From an uncultured Psychroserpens sp. (GTDB lineage: Bacteria > Bacteroidota > Bacteroidia > Flavobacteriales > Flavobacteriaceae), in contig CANLEE010000006.1 of assembly GCA_947489585.1 (NCBI GenBank), positions 207,871 through 271,870 of the forward strand: 64,000 bases of DNA, read 5' to 3'. This document shows positions 1 to 8,109 of this stretch, one piece after another. A program made the position numbers and the translations under genes. The notes under the pieces are model-generated. The model worked only from the letters and a program-made list of their open reading frames with translations, was not told the DNA's origin and made no database searches. Position 1 is the stretch's first letter. Each line of letters begins with the position of its first letter.

Positions 1-1412
1 ATATCGCTTGGGGAGAAACAAATGCGACTCGAGATGTTTTAGATTGGTATAAAATAGAATTTAAAGACGCAACGAGAACACAATACAAGCATGACAACCA
101 ATGGAAAAATACGACGGTTAGAATTGAAGAAATCAAAGTGAAAGGCGCAAAAACAATTCTCGATTCTGTAATCTATACACATCATGGTCCAGTAACCTAT
201 GATCATACATTTAAAAGTGATAACCCTAAAGCGGGTTACGCGATGAAATGGGTTGGCCACATTGGTGGTAATAATCAGCGTCCATTTTTAGAGTTGAATA
301 GCGCCAAAAATTATAACGATTATGTCAACGCCTTGAAAACATATACAGCACCTGCTCAAAATTTTGTATTTGCTTCTACCGAAGGGGATATTGCACTTTG
401 GATTCAAGGCTTATTTCCAAACAAATGGAAAGGTCAAGGCAAATTTTTAATGGATGGCACAAATCCGGAACATGACTGGCAAAGTTATATTCCGCAAGCA
501 TTTAATGCTCATGTAAAGAACCCAGAACGTGGTTTTGTGAGTTCAGCCAATCAACATCCTGTCGATGAAAATTATTCGTTTTATGTATTCAATGATGGTT
601 ATGAAACCTATCGTAATCGTGTCATTAACGATTTCTTTAGATCAAAAGATAAGTTCAGCGTTGACGACTTTAAAGCCTTACACAATAATAACTACAATTT
701 AAAAGCGGCCGAGCTTTTACCAACAATGCTTAAATCGATGGATGTGACTTCATTGTCTTCGCAAGAACAAGAAATTTTCAACGAAGTGAAGTCTTGGGAT
801 TTTAATAATGACATTGAAAAAGTAGGGCCAAGTATTTGGAGAGCCTGGTGGTATAAATTATATCCAATGATTTGGGATGAATTTGATAGTGATGATGAAG
901 CGATGACTTCCCCTTTTACCTATCAAACCATTTATTTACTAAACAATTATCCTAACGATCCTTTTATGGATATCGTAGATACACCAGAAAAAGAAACGGC
1001 AAACGATTTATTTCTATTAGCATTTAAAGCGGCTTCAAAAGAGTTAATCGATTGGAAATCAAAAAATGGCGATTACAATTGGCAAGTGTATAAAGCCACA
1101 CGTGTTGGACATTTACTTCAAGGCTTACCTGCATTTTCAAGATTTGATTTACCCATTGGAGGTGATGCCAATATTGTGAATGCCACATCAGAAACACACG
1201 GGCCATCATGGCGAATGATTGTTGAAATGAGTTCACCTCCAAAAGCTTTAGGGATTTATCCTGGTGGTCAATCAGGAAATCCAGGCAGTCAATACTATGA
1301 TAATATGATTGACGATTGGGCCGCAGGAAACTATTATAAGCTCAATTTTATGCAAAACGCAGACGCTAGTGGAAATATCATGGCGACACAAACTCTAACA
1401 CCTTCAAACTAA
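1..1412 (+). CDS. penicillin acylase family (S45, Ntn-hydrolase) protein, 5' truncated
   Basis: The reading frame is open from base 3, so the gene starts upstream of the window; the GTG at 138 is internal. About 469 residues are visible. The first visible residues (IAWGETNAT) match the AWGxTN segment that lies a little downstream of the catalytic N-terminal serine of the beta chain in penicillin-acylase-like amidases, so the nucleophile itself is outside the window. Further family features are THHGPV shortly after base 175 and the C-terminal HGPSWRMIVE and GGQSGNPGS segments. The family is made as a precursor, exported and self-cleaved into two chains that hydrolyse amide bonds such as N-acyl homoserine lactones or beta-lactam side chains; the substrate here cannot be told. 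The stop codon overlaps the start of the next gene by one base, so the two are probably co-transcribed. Confidence 0.88.
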   Translation, partial: IAWGETNATRDVLDWYKIEFKDATRTQYKHDNQWKNTTVRIEEIKVKGAKTILDSVIYTHHGPVTYDHTFKSDNPKAGYAMKWVGHIGGNNQRPFLELNSAKNYNDYVNALKTYTAPAQNFVFASTEGDIALWIQGLFPNKWKGQGKFLMDGTNPEHDWQSYIPQAFNAHVKNPERGFVSSANQHPVDENYSFYVFNDGYETYRNRVINDFFRSKDKFSVDDFKALHNNNYNLKAAELLPTMLKSMDVTSLSSQEQEIFNEVKSWDFNNDIEKVGPSIWRAWWYKLYPMIWDEFDSDDEAMTSPFTYQTIYLLNNYPNDPFMDIVDTPEKETANDLFLLAFKAASKELIDWKSKNGDYNWQVYKATRVGHLLQGLPAFSRFDLPIGGDANIVNATSETHGPSWRMIVEMSSPPKALGIYPGGQSGNPGSQYYDNMIDDWAAGNYYKLNFMQNADASGNIMATQTLTPSN

Positions 1413-1768
1413 TGAGTAAACAGAATAGTATAAACTTTGTCGTCACAATCATAATCGCATTAATTCTATCTCAATTTTTGCCATGGTGGTCAGTCATGGT
1501 TGCAGGATTTGTCTCTGCCTTATTTTTTAGTTTAAAAAAAGCCGCTGTCTTTTTTGTGCCGTTTTTAGCTATACTACTCTATTGGTCTGTCTATGCTTTT
1601 ATAGTAAGTAGTGTTAATGATTTTACACTTGCCAAAAAAATTGCTGTGCTCCTACCTTTAGGCGGCAATCCGTATGTACTCATATTAGTTACAGGCATCA
1701 TTGGCGGCTTGGCTGCTGGTATATCTGCTCTACTTGGGAAACAACTAAGCATGCTGGCTGGACGTTGA
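1412..1768 (+). CDS. small integral membrane protein, unknown function
   Basis: A 118-residue, very hydrophobic protein with about four predicted membrane helices (roughly residues 8-28, 28-45, 45-68 and 85-110) and few charged residues. A glycine-rich stretch (TGIIGGLAAGISALLGK) forms the last helix. Its ATG overlaps the stop of the penicillin acylase gene by one base (TAATG), so it is translated from the same message. I do not recognise a named family. It may be a small accessory membrane protein found beside this acylase in related bacteria, but that is inference from the arrangement only. Confidence 0.75.
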   Translation: MSKQNSINFVVTIIIALILSQFLPWWSVMVAGFVSALFFSLKKAAVFFVPFLAILLYWSVYAFIVSSVNDFTLAKKIAVLLPLGGNPYVLILVTGIIGGLAAGISALLGKQLSMLAGR

Positions 1769-1881
1769 AATATACGTAGTTCTACGTATTGACTCTTATA
1801 AAAAAATAAAATAACTTCGTTTAAACATCTAGTATAAGTCATTAAAACTTGAAAACAATGTACTGGGAATAAATTTATGAC

Positions 1882-2682
1882 ATGAGTAAAAATGCAAAGA
1901 ATAGCCTATGGTTATTAATTGTGGACAAATTAATAATTGCTGGAATCTTAGTTCTTGGTGTTGCTTACTTTGATGGTAAGCTGATTAAACTTGATAGTGC
2001 TCTTTCTGAAAATCGTGAAATAAGGTTAGAAGAATTCAGGAGCCAATTAGAACGAGAAAGAGAGAGAAATTTAGAGAAATTTAAACACACATTGACCGAA
2101 ATTAGAGATGAAAACAAGTCAAATCGAGCTCTGCATCAACAAACATTCGATCATGCCTTTCAATCACAACAACGACTCATTAAATTTCAACAAAGTAAAG
2201 AACTTGAAACATTAAAAGAAAAAAATAAATTTGAAAATGATATTAGTATCATAAAAATTGAAAAACAACTAGCTTATTTAGAGAAGCAATTGAGTGAGTT
2301 TTATTGGCCAGTCAGAGTAAGGTTTGAGAAAAATAATGCAATATGGTATATGATGTCAAAAAGGCAAATTGGTGGAGTTTTAGATTCAATAGTTCTTGCT
2401 AATCATCTTGAAATATTAGATATACTAGAAAACAAGCTTCATCTAGCTGCTCCAGATAAGGATCTTGAAACAAGAATCGGGAATTATATTAACCATGTTG
2501 AAATTTTTCGTGCAATGAGATTGAGTGGAAATACGAAAGAATACCCAGGTGATATAAATTCTTCATTTGATTATAACGAACAATTTTCGCAACAAGTTAA
2601 GAATCAATGTGACTCATTACAAGCATATTACAATAGACTAATTCTCGAGCACCAATCTTTAATGCATATTGATCCTAATTAA
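1882..2682 (+). CDS. membrane-anchored coiled-coil protein, unknown function
   Basis: A 266-residue protein. Residues about 10-30 form one membrane helix (LIVDKLIIAGILVLGVAYF). Residues about 35-135 are strongly charged, rich in E, K, R and Q, with heptad-like spacing, and should form a long coiled coil. Residues about 136-266 look globular and begin with LEKQLSEFYWPVRVRF, followed by NNAIW; this EFYWP-type block looks like a conserved domain but I cannot name it. The gene is 20 bases upstream of the EAD11-like membrane gene, on the same strand, and the two sit between core genes, which suggests a small accessory cassette. A membrane-tethered scaffold or sensor is a guess; no catalytic motif is visible. 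Confidence 0.8.
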   Translation: MSKNAKNSLWLLIVDKLIIAGILVLGVAYFDGKLIKLDSALSENREIRLEEFRSQLERERERNLEKFKHTLTEIRDENKSNRALHQQTFDHAFQSQQRLIKFQQSKELETLKEKNKFENDISIIKIEKQLAYLEKQLSEFYWPVRVRFEKNNAIWYMMSKRQIGGVLDSIVLANHLEILDILENKLHLAAPDKDLETRIGNYINHVEIFRAMRLSGNTKEYPGDINSSFDYNEQFSQQVKNQCDSLQAYYNRLILEHQSLMHIDPN

Positions 2683-2702
2683 TAATCAAATTGAAATTTA
2701 AG

Positions 2703-3050
2703 ATGTCCAATAATATTTTAAATAATGTTCAAAAATTAGTAGCCTCTGATAAAACTGATCAAGCACTAAAATTACTTCAAAATAATTCTTTTTTTATTTT
2801 AAATTTCAATTTAACTATACTCAGAAACAGGTATTTTCGACTTAAAAAAAACATAAATAGGGGAACAATTACTCATGATAAAGCAAATATTGAATTAAAT
2901 AGAATTAATAAAAGCATTCTTAGTTTGGCTGTGGAAAATGAAAAACCATGGTTTTATCGCAGGGCTTTTCTAAGAGCTTTTATAGTAATATTATTATTAC
3001 TAGTTTTAATCATTGTATTTAAAATAGTTAGTGAATCTTTAAATTATTAA
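2703..3050 (+). CDS. EAD11-like effector-associated domain protein with one membrane helix
   Basis: I take the ATG at 2703 as the start (115 residues) in preference to the TTG at 2691. Residues about 1-75 resemble the effector-associated domain 11 family: an N-terminal helix with SDKTDQALKLL, then LRNRYFRLKKNINRGTI, then NIELNRINKSILSL, matching the family pattern of an RxxxL helix, a G-T-I turn, and an E-x-N-R-I-N helix. Residues about 88-110 form one membrane helix (AFIVILLLLVLIIVFKI). Effector-associated domains are death-domain-like adaptors that link sensor NTPases to effectors in bacterial conflict systems. No NTPase, peptidase or nuclease is present beside it here; only the coiled-coil membrane protein is. 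The domain call is from pattern memory and not from a profile search. The gene is noticeably AT-rich compared with its neighbours. Confidence 0.7.
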   Translation: MSNNILNNVQKLVASDKTDQALKLLQNNSFFILNFNLTILRNRYFRLKKNINRGTITHDKANIELNRINKSILSLAVENEKPWFYRRAFLRAFIVILLLLVLIIVFKIVSESLNY

Positions 3051-3106
3051 AATAGATTTATTTTTAACTTATTGTATAATAAATCGCTATTTTTCTGTGT
3101 GTATTC

Positions 3107-3128
3107 GGAAAATCCTAGCGGATTTTCC
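3107..3128. repeat. perfect 9-bp inverted repeat with 4-base loop
   Basis: GGAAAATCC at 3107-3115 and GGATTTTCC at 3120-3128 are exact inverted copies around TAGC. The site lies 57 bases after the EAD11-like gene. It is followed by a T-rich but interrupted tract, so it may be a weak terminator for that gene pair or a small repeat element. Confidence 0.55.
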
Positions 3129-3161
3129 TCTGGCTCGTTTTCTTTTACTCTAGCCAATAAC

Positions 3162-3194
3162 AAACAAAAAAGCGCAACCAATGGTTGCGCTTTT
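3162..3194 (-). terminator. rho-independent terminator of ndk
   Basis: Bases 3168-3179 and 3183-3194 form a perfect 12-bp stem with a 3-base loop (core AGCGCAACC / GGTTGCGCT). On the minus strand it is followed by a run of T, as expected for termination of ndk. It may also stop plus-strand transcription from the islet genes. Confidence 0.85.
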
Positions 3195-3216
3195 CATATA
3201 TTATAGAATGTTCTAA

Positions 3217-3636
3217 TTAAAACATATCTCTACCTGAGAAATGGAATGCACCTTCAATCGCTGCATTTTCATCGCTATCACTTCCGTGAACTGCATTTTC
3301 TCCCATAGATGCTGCATATAATTTTCTAATTGTTCCTTCTGCTGCTTCAGCAGGATTAGTTGCACCAATTAAGGTTCTGAAATCTTCAACTGCATTATCT
3401 TTTTCTAAGATTGCAGCAACAACAGGTCCTCTAGTCATGTACTCTACTAACTCACCGTAAAATGGTCTTTCACTGTGAACTGCATAAAATGCCTGAGCAT
3501 CTTGAGTGGTCATCTGTGTTAATTTCATTGCTACGATTCTAAAACCTGAAGCTGTTATTTTTTCTAAAATTGCACCAATATTCCCTTTTTCAACAGAATC
3601 TGGTTTAAGCATTGTAAATGTTCTATTTGTTGCCAT
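3217..3636 (-). CDS. ndk: nucleoside-diphosphate kinase
   Basis: A 139-residue protein of the usual length for the family. It transfers the terminal phosphate between nucleoside tri- and diphosphates through a phosphohistidine; the catalytic histidine is H117 in [12 protein letters not shown]. The N-terminal [13 protein letters not shown] and the mid-protein [11 protein letters not shown] and [10 protein letters not shown] segments are family hallmarks. The gene stands alone on the minus strand, with its own promoter-like site upstream and a strong terminator downstream. It is divergent from the DHH phosphoesterase gene. Confidence 0.97.
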   Translation of the reverse strand: MATNRTFTMLKPDSVEKGNIGAILEKITASGFRIVAMKLTQMTTQDAQAFYAVHSERPFYGELVEYMTRGPVVAAILEKDNAVEDFRTLIGATNPAEAAEGTIRKLYAASMGENAVHGSDSDENAAIEGAFHFSGRDMF

Positions 3637-3657
3637 TTGATTTTTTTATTTGAGCTG

Positions 3658-3687
3658 CAAAAGTAATACATTTCTTTAAAATTTCAG
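3658..3687 (-). promoter_or_regulatory. putative ndk promoter
   Basis: On the minus strand TACTTTTG (plus 3658-3665) fits the Bacteroidota -7 element TAnnTTTG. CTG lies 19 bases upstream (plus 3685-3687), close to the TTG expected at -33. Confidence 0.5.
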
Positions 3688-3724
3688 TATAAACCAATAT
3701 TAAAAAATTGTATCTTCGTCCTCT

Positions 3725-4741
3725 ATGAATAAAGAAGATATTAATACCATTAAATCGCTTTTAAGTTCACCTAAAGCTATTGTAATCATTCCTCATAAAA
3801 ATCCTGATGGAGATGCTGTTGGCTCAACGCTTGGCTTATATCATTATCTTAAAAAGTTAAGTCATCAAGCGACAATTATAGCGCCTAATGATTATCCTGA
3901 TTTTTTAAAATGGATGCCCGATGAAAATACAATTCTGAAATATGATCATCAAAAAGAAGAAAGCGATGTATTGCTAAAAGCCGCAGAGCTTATTTTTACT
4001 TTAGATTTTAATTCTTTAAGTCGTATTGGTGACATGCAGGAAGCTGTAGCAGCTTCTAATAGCCTAAAAATAATGATTGATCATCACCAACAGCCTGACG
4101 ATTATGCGACGTATATGTATTCGGATGTAAAAATGTCGTCGACCTGTGAAATGGTTTATAATTTTATAGATATGTTAGGCGATGCAAATAAGATAGATCG
4201 TAATATCGCAACTTGTTTGTATACAGGAATTATGACAGATACAGGTTCTTTCCGGTTTCCGTCGACAACAAGTGCGACACATCATATTATTGGAAACCTC
4301 ATTGAGAAAGGCGCTAATAATTCAGAAATCCATAATAATATCATGGATACAAATAGTTATGAACGCACGCAATTACTAGGAAGAGCGTTGAGCAATCTTA
4401 AAGTCATTCCTGAATATCGCACCGCTTATATTACACTAACGCAAGACGAACTCAATACCTTCAACTTTAAAAAAGGAGATACCGAAGGTTTTGTAAATTA
4501 TGGCTTATCTCTAAAAGGGATTATCTTCGCGGCTATTTTTATTGAAAACCATCAAGAAAACATTATCAAGATTTCGTTACGTAGCAAAGGTGATTTTTCA
4601 GTTAATGAATTATCTAGAGCACACTTTCAAGGTGGTGGCCATACCAATGCAGCTGGAGGTAAAAGCGATTTGAATTTAAGCGATACCATTGAAAAATTTA
4701 TTAGTATATTGCCTCAATACAAACAAGACCTCAAAGCCTAA
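3725..4741 (+). CDS. DHH/DHHA1 phosphoesterase, NrnA-type oligoribonuclease/pAp phosphatase
   Basis: A 338-residue DHH superfamily protein. The N-terminal metal site is HKNPDGDAVGS (H24, D28, D30), the DHH motif is D119-H120-H121, and the C-terminal DHHA1 domain carries FQGGGHTNAAGG near residues 300-312. NrnA-type enzymes degrade 2-5 base RNA oligomers and dephosphorylate 3'-phosphoadenosine 5'-phosphate, using manganese in the cytoplasm. Its stop codon overlaps the gldI start by one base, so it heads a small operon with the two isomerase lipoproteins. A -7-like TATCTTCG lies only six bases before the ATG, suggesting a very short or absent leader. Confidence 0.9.
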   Translation: MNKEDINTIKSLLSSPKAIVIIPHKNPDGDAVGSTLGLYHYLKKLSHQATIIAPNDYPDFLKWMPDENTILKYDHQKEESDVLLKAAELIFTLDFNSLSRIGDMQEAVAASNSLKIMIDHHQQPDDYATYMYSDVKMSSTCEMVYNFIDMLGDANKIDRNIATCLYTGIMTDTGSFRFPSTTSATHHIIGNLIEKGANNSEIHNNIMDTNSYERTQLLGRALSNLKVIPEYRTAYITLTQDELNTFNFKKGDTEGFVNYGLSLKGIIFAAIFIENHQENIIKISLRSKGDFSVNELSRAHFQGGGHTNAAGGKSDLNLSDTIEKFISILPQYKQDLKA

Positions 4742-5280
4742 TGAAGATCATATTAAGATTAGTTATTGTACTGCTTCTATTTGCCAGTTGTAAGACGCCT
4801 GAAGCTCGTAAACCAGAGCAAGTGCAATCGGGTTCATTTATAAAAGAATCGGCAGAACGTAATAAAAAACTCAACGAAAGAGAACAACAACGCATTGAAG
4901 CAATTATGGCTCAAAATCCTGAATATGATTATAAAGCATCAGCTACAGGGTTTTGGTATTACTACCATACAAAGGTTGAAAAAGATACCATAAGAGCCGG
5001 CTTTGGAGATATTATAAATTTCGATTATAATGTAAAAGACCTTAGTGGAAATACAATATATACTGCACAAGAACTAGGGAATCAGGATTATGCCATGGAT
5101 AAGCAAGAGATTTTTACAGGCTTGCGAGAAGGATTAAAACTCTTAAAACCAAGTGAATCTGTTACATTTCTATTTCCGTCACAAAAAGCATATGGCTACT
5201 ATGGCGACAAAGAAAAAATAGGCACTAATATCCCACTAATGGTCAAAGTTACCGTAAATACTATAAAACAAAACCAATAA
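4741..5280 (+). CDS. gldI: gliding motility-associated FKBP-type peptidyl-prolyl isomerase lipoprotein GldI
   Basis: A 179-residue protein with a lipoprotein signal peptide ending LLFASC; the lipidated cysteine is C17. Residues about 85-177 form an FKBP-type isomerase domain (FGDIINFDYNVKDLSG, then GLREGLKLLKPSES and FLFPSQKAYGYYG). GldI is one of the lipoproteins needed for gliding in Flavobacterium and is linked to folding of T9SS and gliding components in the periplasm or envelope. The placement directly after the DHH phosphoesterase and before a second isomerase is the order I know from flavobacteria. It overlaps the upstream gene by one base. Confidence 0.85.
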   Translation: MKIILRLVIVLLLFASCKTPEARKPEQVQSGSFIKESAERNKKLNEREQQRIEAIMAQNPEYDYKASATGFWYYYHTKVEKDTIRAGFGDIINFDYNVKDLSGNTIYTAQELGNQDYAMDKQEIFTGLREGLKLLKPSESVTFLFPSQKAYGYYGDKEKIGTNIPLMVKVTVNTIKQNQ

Positions 5281-5296
5281 ATTTAAATTAATAACT

Positions 5297-6529
5297 ATGC
5301 AATTGATGAGCAGAACACTCCAAATTTTAATGCTATGTTTACTGGTAACAGTAACATCTTGTAAAGAAGAATATCCTGATTTAGAAGATGGGCTTTATGC
5401 CGAAATTAATACCAGTAAAGGTACAATGATCGCTAAACTTTTTTACGATAAAGTCCCAGTGACAGTTGCCAATTTTGTGGCTTTAGCAGAAGGAACACAT
5501 CCAATGATGAGTGATGAGTTTAAAGGAAAACCATTCTATGATAGTTTAACATTTCACAGAGTTATGGATAAATTCATGATTCAAGGTGGAGATCATACTG
5601 CGACTGGTAGTGGAAATCCAGGTTATAAATTTACAGCCGATTTTCATCCAGATTTAAATCATGATACAGGTGGCATGCTTTCTATGGCTAATGGTGGTGG
5701 TTTTAATACCAATGGAAGTCAGTTTTTTGTGACTGAAGTTCCTTATCCAAGTTTAAACGCTTATGATAAAGAAGGTAATTTAAAACCATGTGATCAACGT
5801 GGTATAAGTTGTCATTCTGTATTTGGCGAATTAGTTAAAGGTGTTGAAGTACAAGATTCAATCTCAAATGTAAAAGTTGCTCCAAGAACTAACAAACCGC
5901 TTGAGGATGTTATTATGACTAAGATCACTATTATTAGAAAAGGATCTTCGGCAAAATCATTTAATGCTGCAAAAGTTTTTGAAAGTGAATTGCCAAAAGT
6001 AGAAGAAGAAATCAACCAAATTCAAGAGGAAAAGCGATTAAAAGCTGAACAAGAGCAAAAAGAGCGTGATGAAAAAATTGCTGCTGCATCAGCTGAGACT
6101 AAGCCTATTCTTGAAGATTATGAAACCAAAACGACAGCCTTACCTTCAGGTTTAAAAAAGTATGTATTAACTAAAGGTACTGGTCCAAAGCCAAAAGCTG
6201 GTGATTCAGTAAGCGTGTATTATGAAGGCTATTTCACTGATGGTCGTTTATTTGATAGTGATAGAATTAAGGTTGCTGAAAAGTACGGTATGTTTAACCA
6301 AAGGCGTTTGGATGCGAATGCTTATGGTCCAACAAGAATGTGGGTAAGTCCAGATGCACGAATGATACCAGGTTTTAAAGAAGCCTTAGCATCATTATCG
6401 GTTGGCGAAAAGGCGTTTTTTTATATGCCTTCTCACCTGGCCTATGGCGAACGTGGTAATCGAGGTATTCCACCTAATACTGATTTGACTTTTATTGTCG
6501 AGATGGTTGGTATTGTTGAGAAAAAATAA
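5297..6529 (+). CDS. cyclophilin-FKBP fusion peptidyl-prolyl isomerase lipoprotein
   Basis: A 410-residue lipoprotein (lipobox LLVTVTSC, C22) with two isomerase domains. Residues about 33-212 are cyclophilin-like (FHRVMDKFMIQGGD, ANGGGFNTNGSQFFVTE). Residues about 225-265 are a charged, probably helical linker. Residues about 285-408 are FKBP-like (GDSVSVYYEGYFTDGRLFDS, MIPGFKEALASL, PSHLAYGERG). Both domains catalyse proline isomerisation and are likely to help fold exported proteins. It lies 16 bases after gldI and ends at a strong terminator, so it is the last gene of this operon. Confidence 0.93.
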   Translation: MQLMSRTLQILMLCLLVTVTSCKEEYPDLEDGLYAEINTSKGTMIAKLFYDKVPVTVANFVALAEGTHPMMSDEFKGKPFYDSLTFHRVMDKFMIQGGDHTATGSGNPGYKFTADFHPDLNHDTGGMLSMANGGGFNTNGSQFFVTEVPYPSLNAYDKEGNLKPCDQRGISCHSVFGELVKGVEVQDSISNVKVAPRTNKPLEDVIMTKITIIRKGSSAKSFNAAKVFESELPKVEEEINQIQEEKRLKAEQEQKERDEKIAAASAETKPILEDYETKTTALPSGLKKYVLTKGTGPKPKAGDSVSVYYEGYFTDGRLFDSDRIKVAEKYGMFNQRRLDANAYGPTRMWVSPDARMIPGFKEALASLSVGEKAFFYMPSHLAYGERGNRGIPPNTDLTFIVEMVGIVEKK

Positions 6530-6546
6530 CTACAATAAGCTTATAT

Positions 6547-6577
6547 AAAAAAGCCTTTCTAAATGAAAGGCTTTTTT
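6547..6577 (+). terminator. bidirectional rho-independent terminator
   Basis: AAAAAAGCCTTTC (6547-6559) and GAAAGGCTTTTTT (6565-6577) form a perfect stem with a 5-base loop. It sits between the convergent isomerase and pepD genes and can serve both. Confidence 0.9.
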
Positions 6578-6593
6578 TATGCATTATAATTTT

Positions 6594-8057
6594 TTATTTC
6601 TTCGGAATATGCTTTAAAATTTCTAATACAAAAGTCCAGTACTTTTGTGCAGAAGAAATTTGAGCGCGCTCGTCTGGTGAATGCGCCCCTTTAATATTAG
6701 GTCCAAAACTAATCATATCCATTTCAGGGTAATTGGTTCCTAAAATACCACATTCTAAACCTGCATGACAGGCGGCTACATGTGGCTCTTCTCCGTTGTT
6801 CAAATCTTTGTATAGCGGCACCATCACTTTTAAAATATCAGAATCCATATTAGGCTTCCAACCAGGATAATCACCATCACAGGTTACTTCACATCCTGTA
6901 AGTTCAAAGGCTGCACGTAATGTATTCGCTAAATCCCATTTAGAGCTTTCTACCGAACTACGCGTTAAACATCCAATTTTAATGTTTCCGTCTTTAACGA
7001 TTACACGAGCAATATTATTAGACGTTTCTACTAAATCTGGAATATCAGGACTCATACGAAATACACCATTTAATGCAGCATAAATTGCTCTAGTTAATCC
7101 TTCTTGAACACCAAGATCCATAATTTTATTTGGGGGGTCTGTTTTAGAAACTTCAATCACTAAATCGGGCTCCATTGTTTTATATTCTAAAGCAATAGCA
7201 TTAGCGATGTCATTCATTTCAGAAACAAAAGCATCTTCGTGAATCGCATCAATGGCAACAATGGCATTACTTTCTCTAGGAATTGCGTTTCGCAGACTTC
7301 CGCCATCAATTTCAGAAATACGTAAACCAAAATTCTCAAAACCATCAAATAATAAACGATTCATCAACTTGTTGGCATTTCCTAAACCTTCATGAATTTG
7401 CATTCCTGAATGACCACCTTGCAAACCTTTGACAGATATTTTATAACCAATTTTAAACTCTGGAGTATCTTCTTGCTCATAGGTTCTTGTTGCTGTAACA
7501 TCAACACCACCAGCACAACCTACACCAATCTCATCATCTTCTTCAGTGTCTAGGTTTAAAAGAATTTCACCATCAAGCAAACCGCCTTTTAAACCCATAG
7601 CTCCTGTCATTCCTGTTTCTTCATCTATAGTAAACAAAGCTTCAATTGCTGGATGTGGAATATCTGTGCTTTCTAAAATAGCCATAATTGTAGCGACACC
7701 TAATCCGTTATCTGCTCCAAGCGTTGTGCCTTTTGCTCGCACCCAATCACCATCAACATACATCTCAATACCTTGTGTATCAAAATCAAAAACAGTATCA
7801 TTATTTTTTTGGTGAACCATATCTAAATGCGATTGCATAACTATGGTTTTGCGATCTTCCATTCCAGTAGTTGCTGGTTTTTTTATGATTACGTTTCCTA
7901 CCTCATCTTCTATCGTTTCTAAAGCCAAGCTTGTTCCAAAATCTTTCATGAATTTAATCACTCGTTCTTCTTTTTTAGAAGGTCTTGGTACAGCGTTAAG
8001 GTCGGCAAATTTATTCCAAAGTTGTTTGGGTTCTAATTGTCTTATTTCTGAACTCAT
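6594..8057 (-). CDS. pepD: cytosolic beta-alanyl/aminoacyl-histidine dipeptidase (M20 family)
   Basis: A 487-residue M20 metallopeptidase of the PepD type, which cleaves Xaa-His dipeptides such as carnosine in the cytoplasm. Zinc-site motifs are visible: SHLDMV (H77, D79), GADNGLG with the bridging D116, and DEETGMTGA with the catalytic glutamate at about 146-147. Also present are GGHSGMQIH in the lid domain, HAGLECG, and the last zinc ligand in GAHSPDER near the C-terminus. Length and motif order are complete. It is divergent from the DUF3810 gene and convergent with the isomerase operon. Confidence 0.95.
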   Translation of the reverse strand: MSSEIRQLEPKQLWNKFADLNAVPRPSKKEERVIKFMKDFGTSLALETIEDEVGNVIIKKPATTGMEDRKTIVMQSHLDMVHQKNNDTVFDFDTQGIEMYVDGDWVRAKGTTLGADNGLGVATIMAILESTDIPHPAIEALFTIDEETGMTGAMGLKGGLLDGEILLNLDTEEDDEIGVGCAGGVDVTATRTYEQEDTPEFKIGYKISVKGLQGGHSGMQIHEGLGNANKLMNRLLFDGFENFGLRISEIDGGSLRNAIPRESNAIVAIDAIHEDAFVSEMNDIANAIALEYKTMEPDLVIEVSKTDPPNKIMDLGVQEGLTRAIYAALNGVFRMSPDIPDLVETSNNIARVIVKDGNIKIGCLTRSSVESSKWDLANTLRAAFELTGCEVTCDGDYPGWKPNMDSDILKVMVPLYKDLNNGEEPHVAACHAGLECGILGTNYPEMDMISFGPNIKGAHSPDERAQISSAQKYWTFVLEILKHIPKK

Positions 8058-8077
8058 TATGTTAATTTTTAGTTTAG

Positions 8078-8105
8078 CAAAGGTACATTCTTTTTAGTAT
8101 TTTTG
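8078..8105. promoter_or_regulatory. divergent -7 promoter elements for pepD and the DUF3810 gene
   Basis: Minus-strand TACCTTTG (8078-8085) and plus-strand TATTTTTG (8098-8105) both fit TAnnTTTG. The plus-strand element ends four bases before the ATG at 8110. No clear -33 TTG at the standard spacing is visible for either. Confidence 0.45.
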
Positions 8106-8109
8106 AATC

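Noticed and set aside
138..140. GTG as the start of the penicillin-acylase gene
   Set aside because: The frame is open back to base 3 and encodes the family AWGxTN segment, so the gene begins outside the window.
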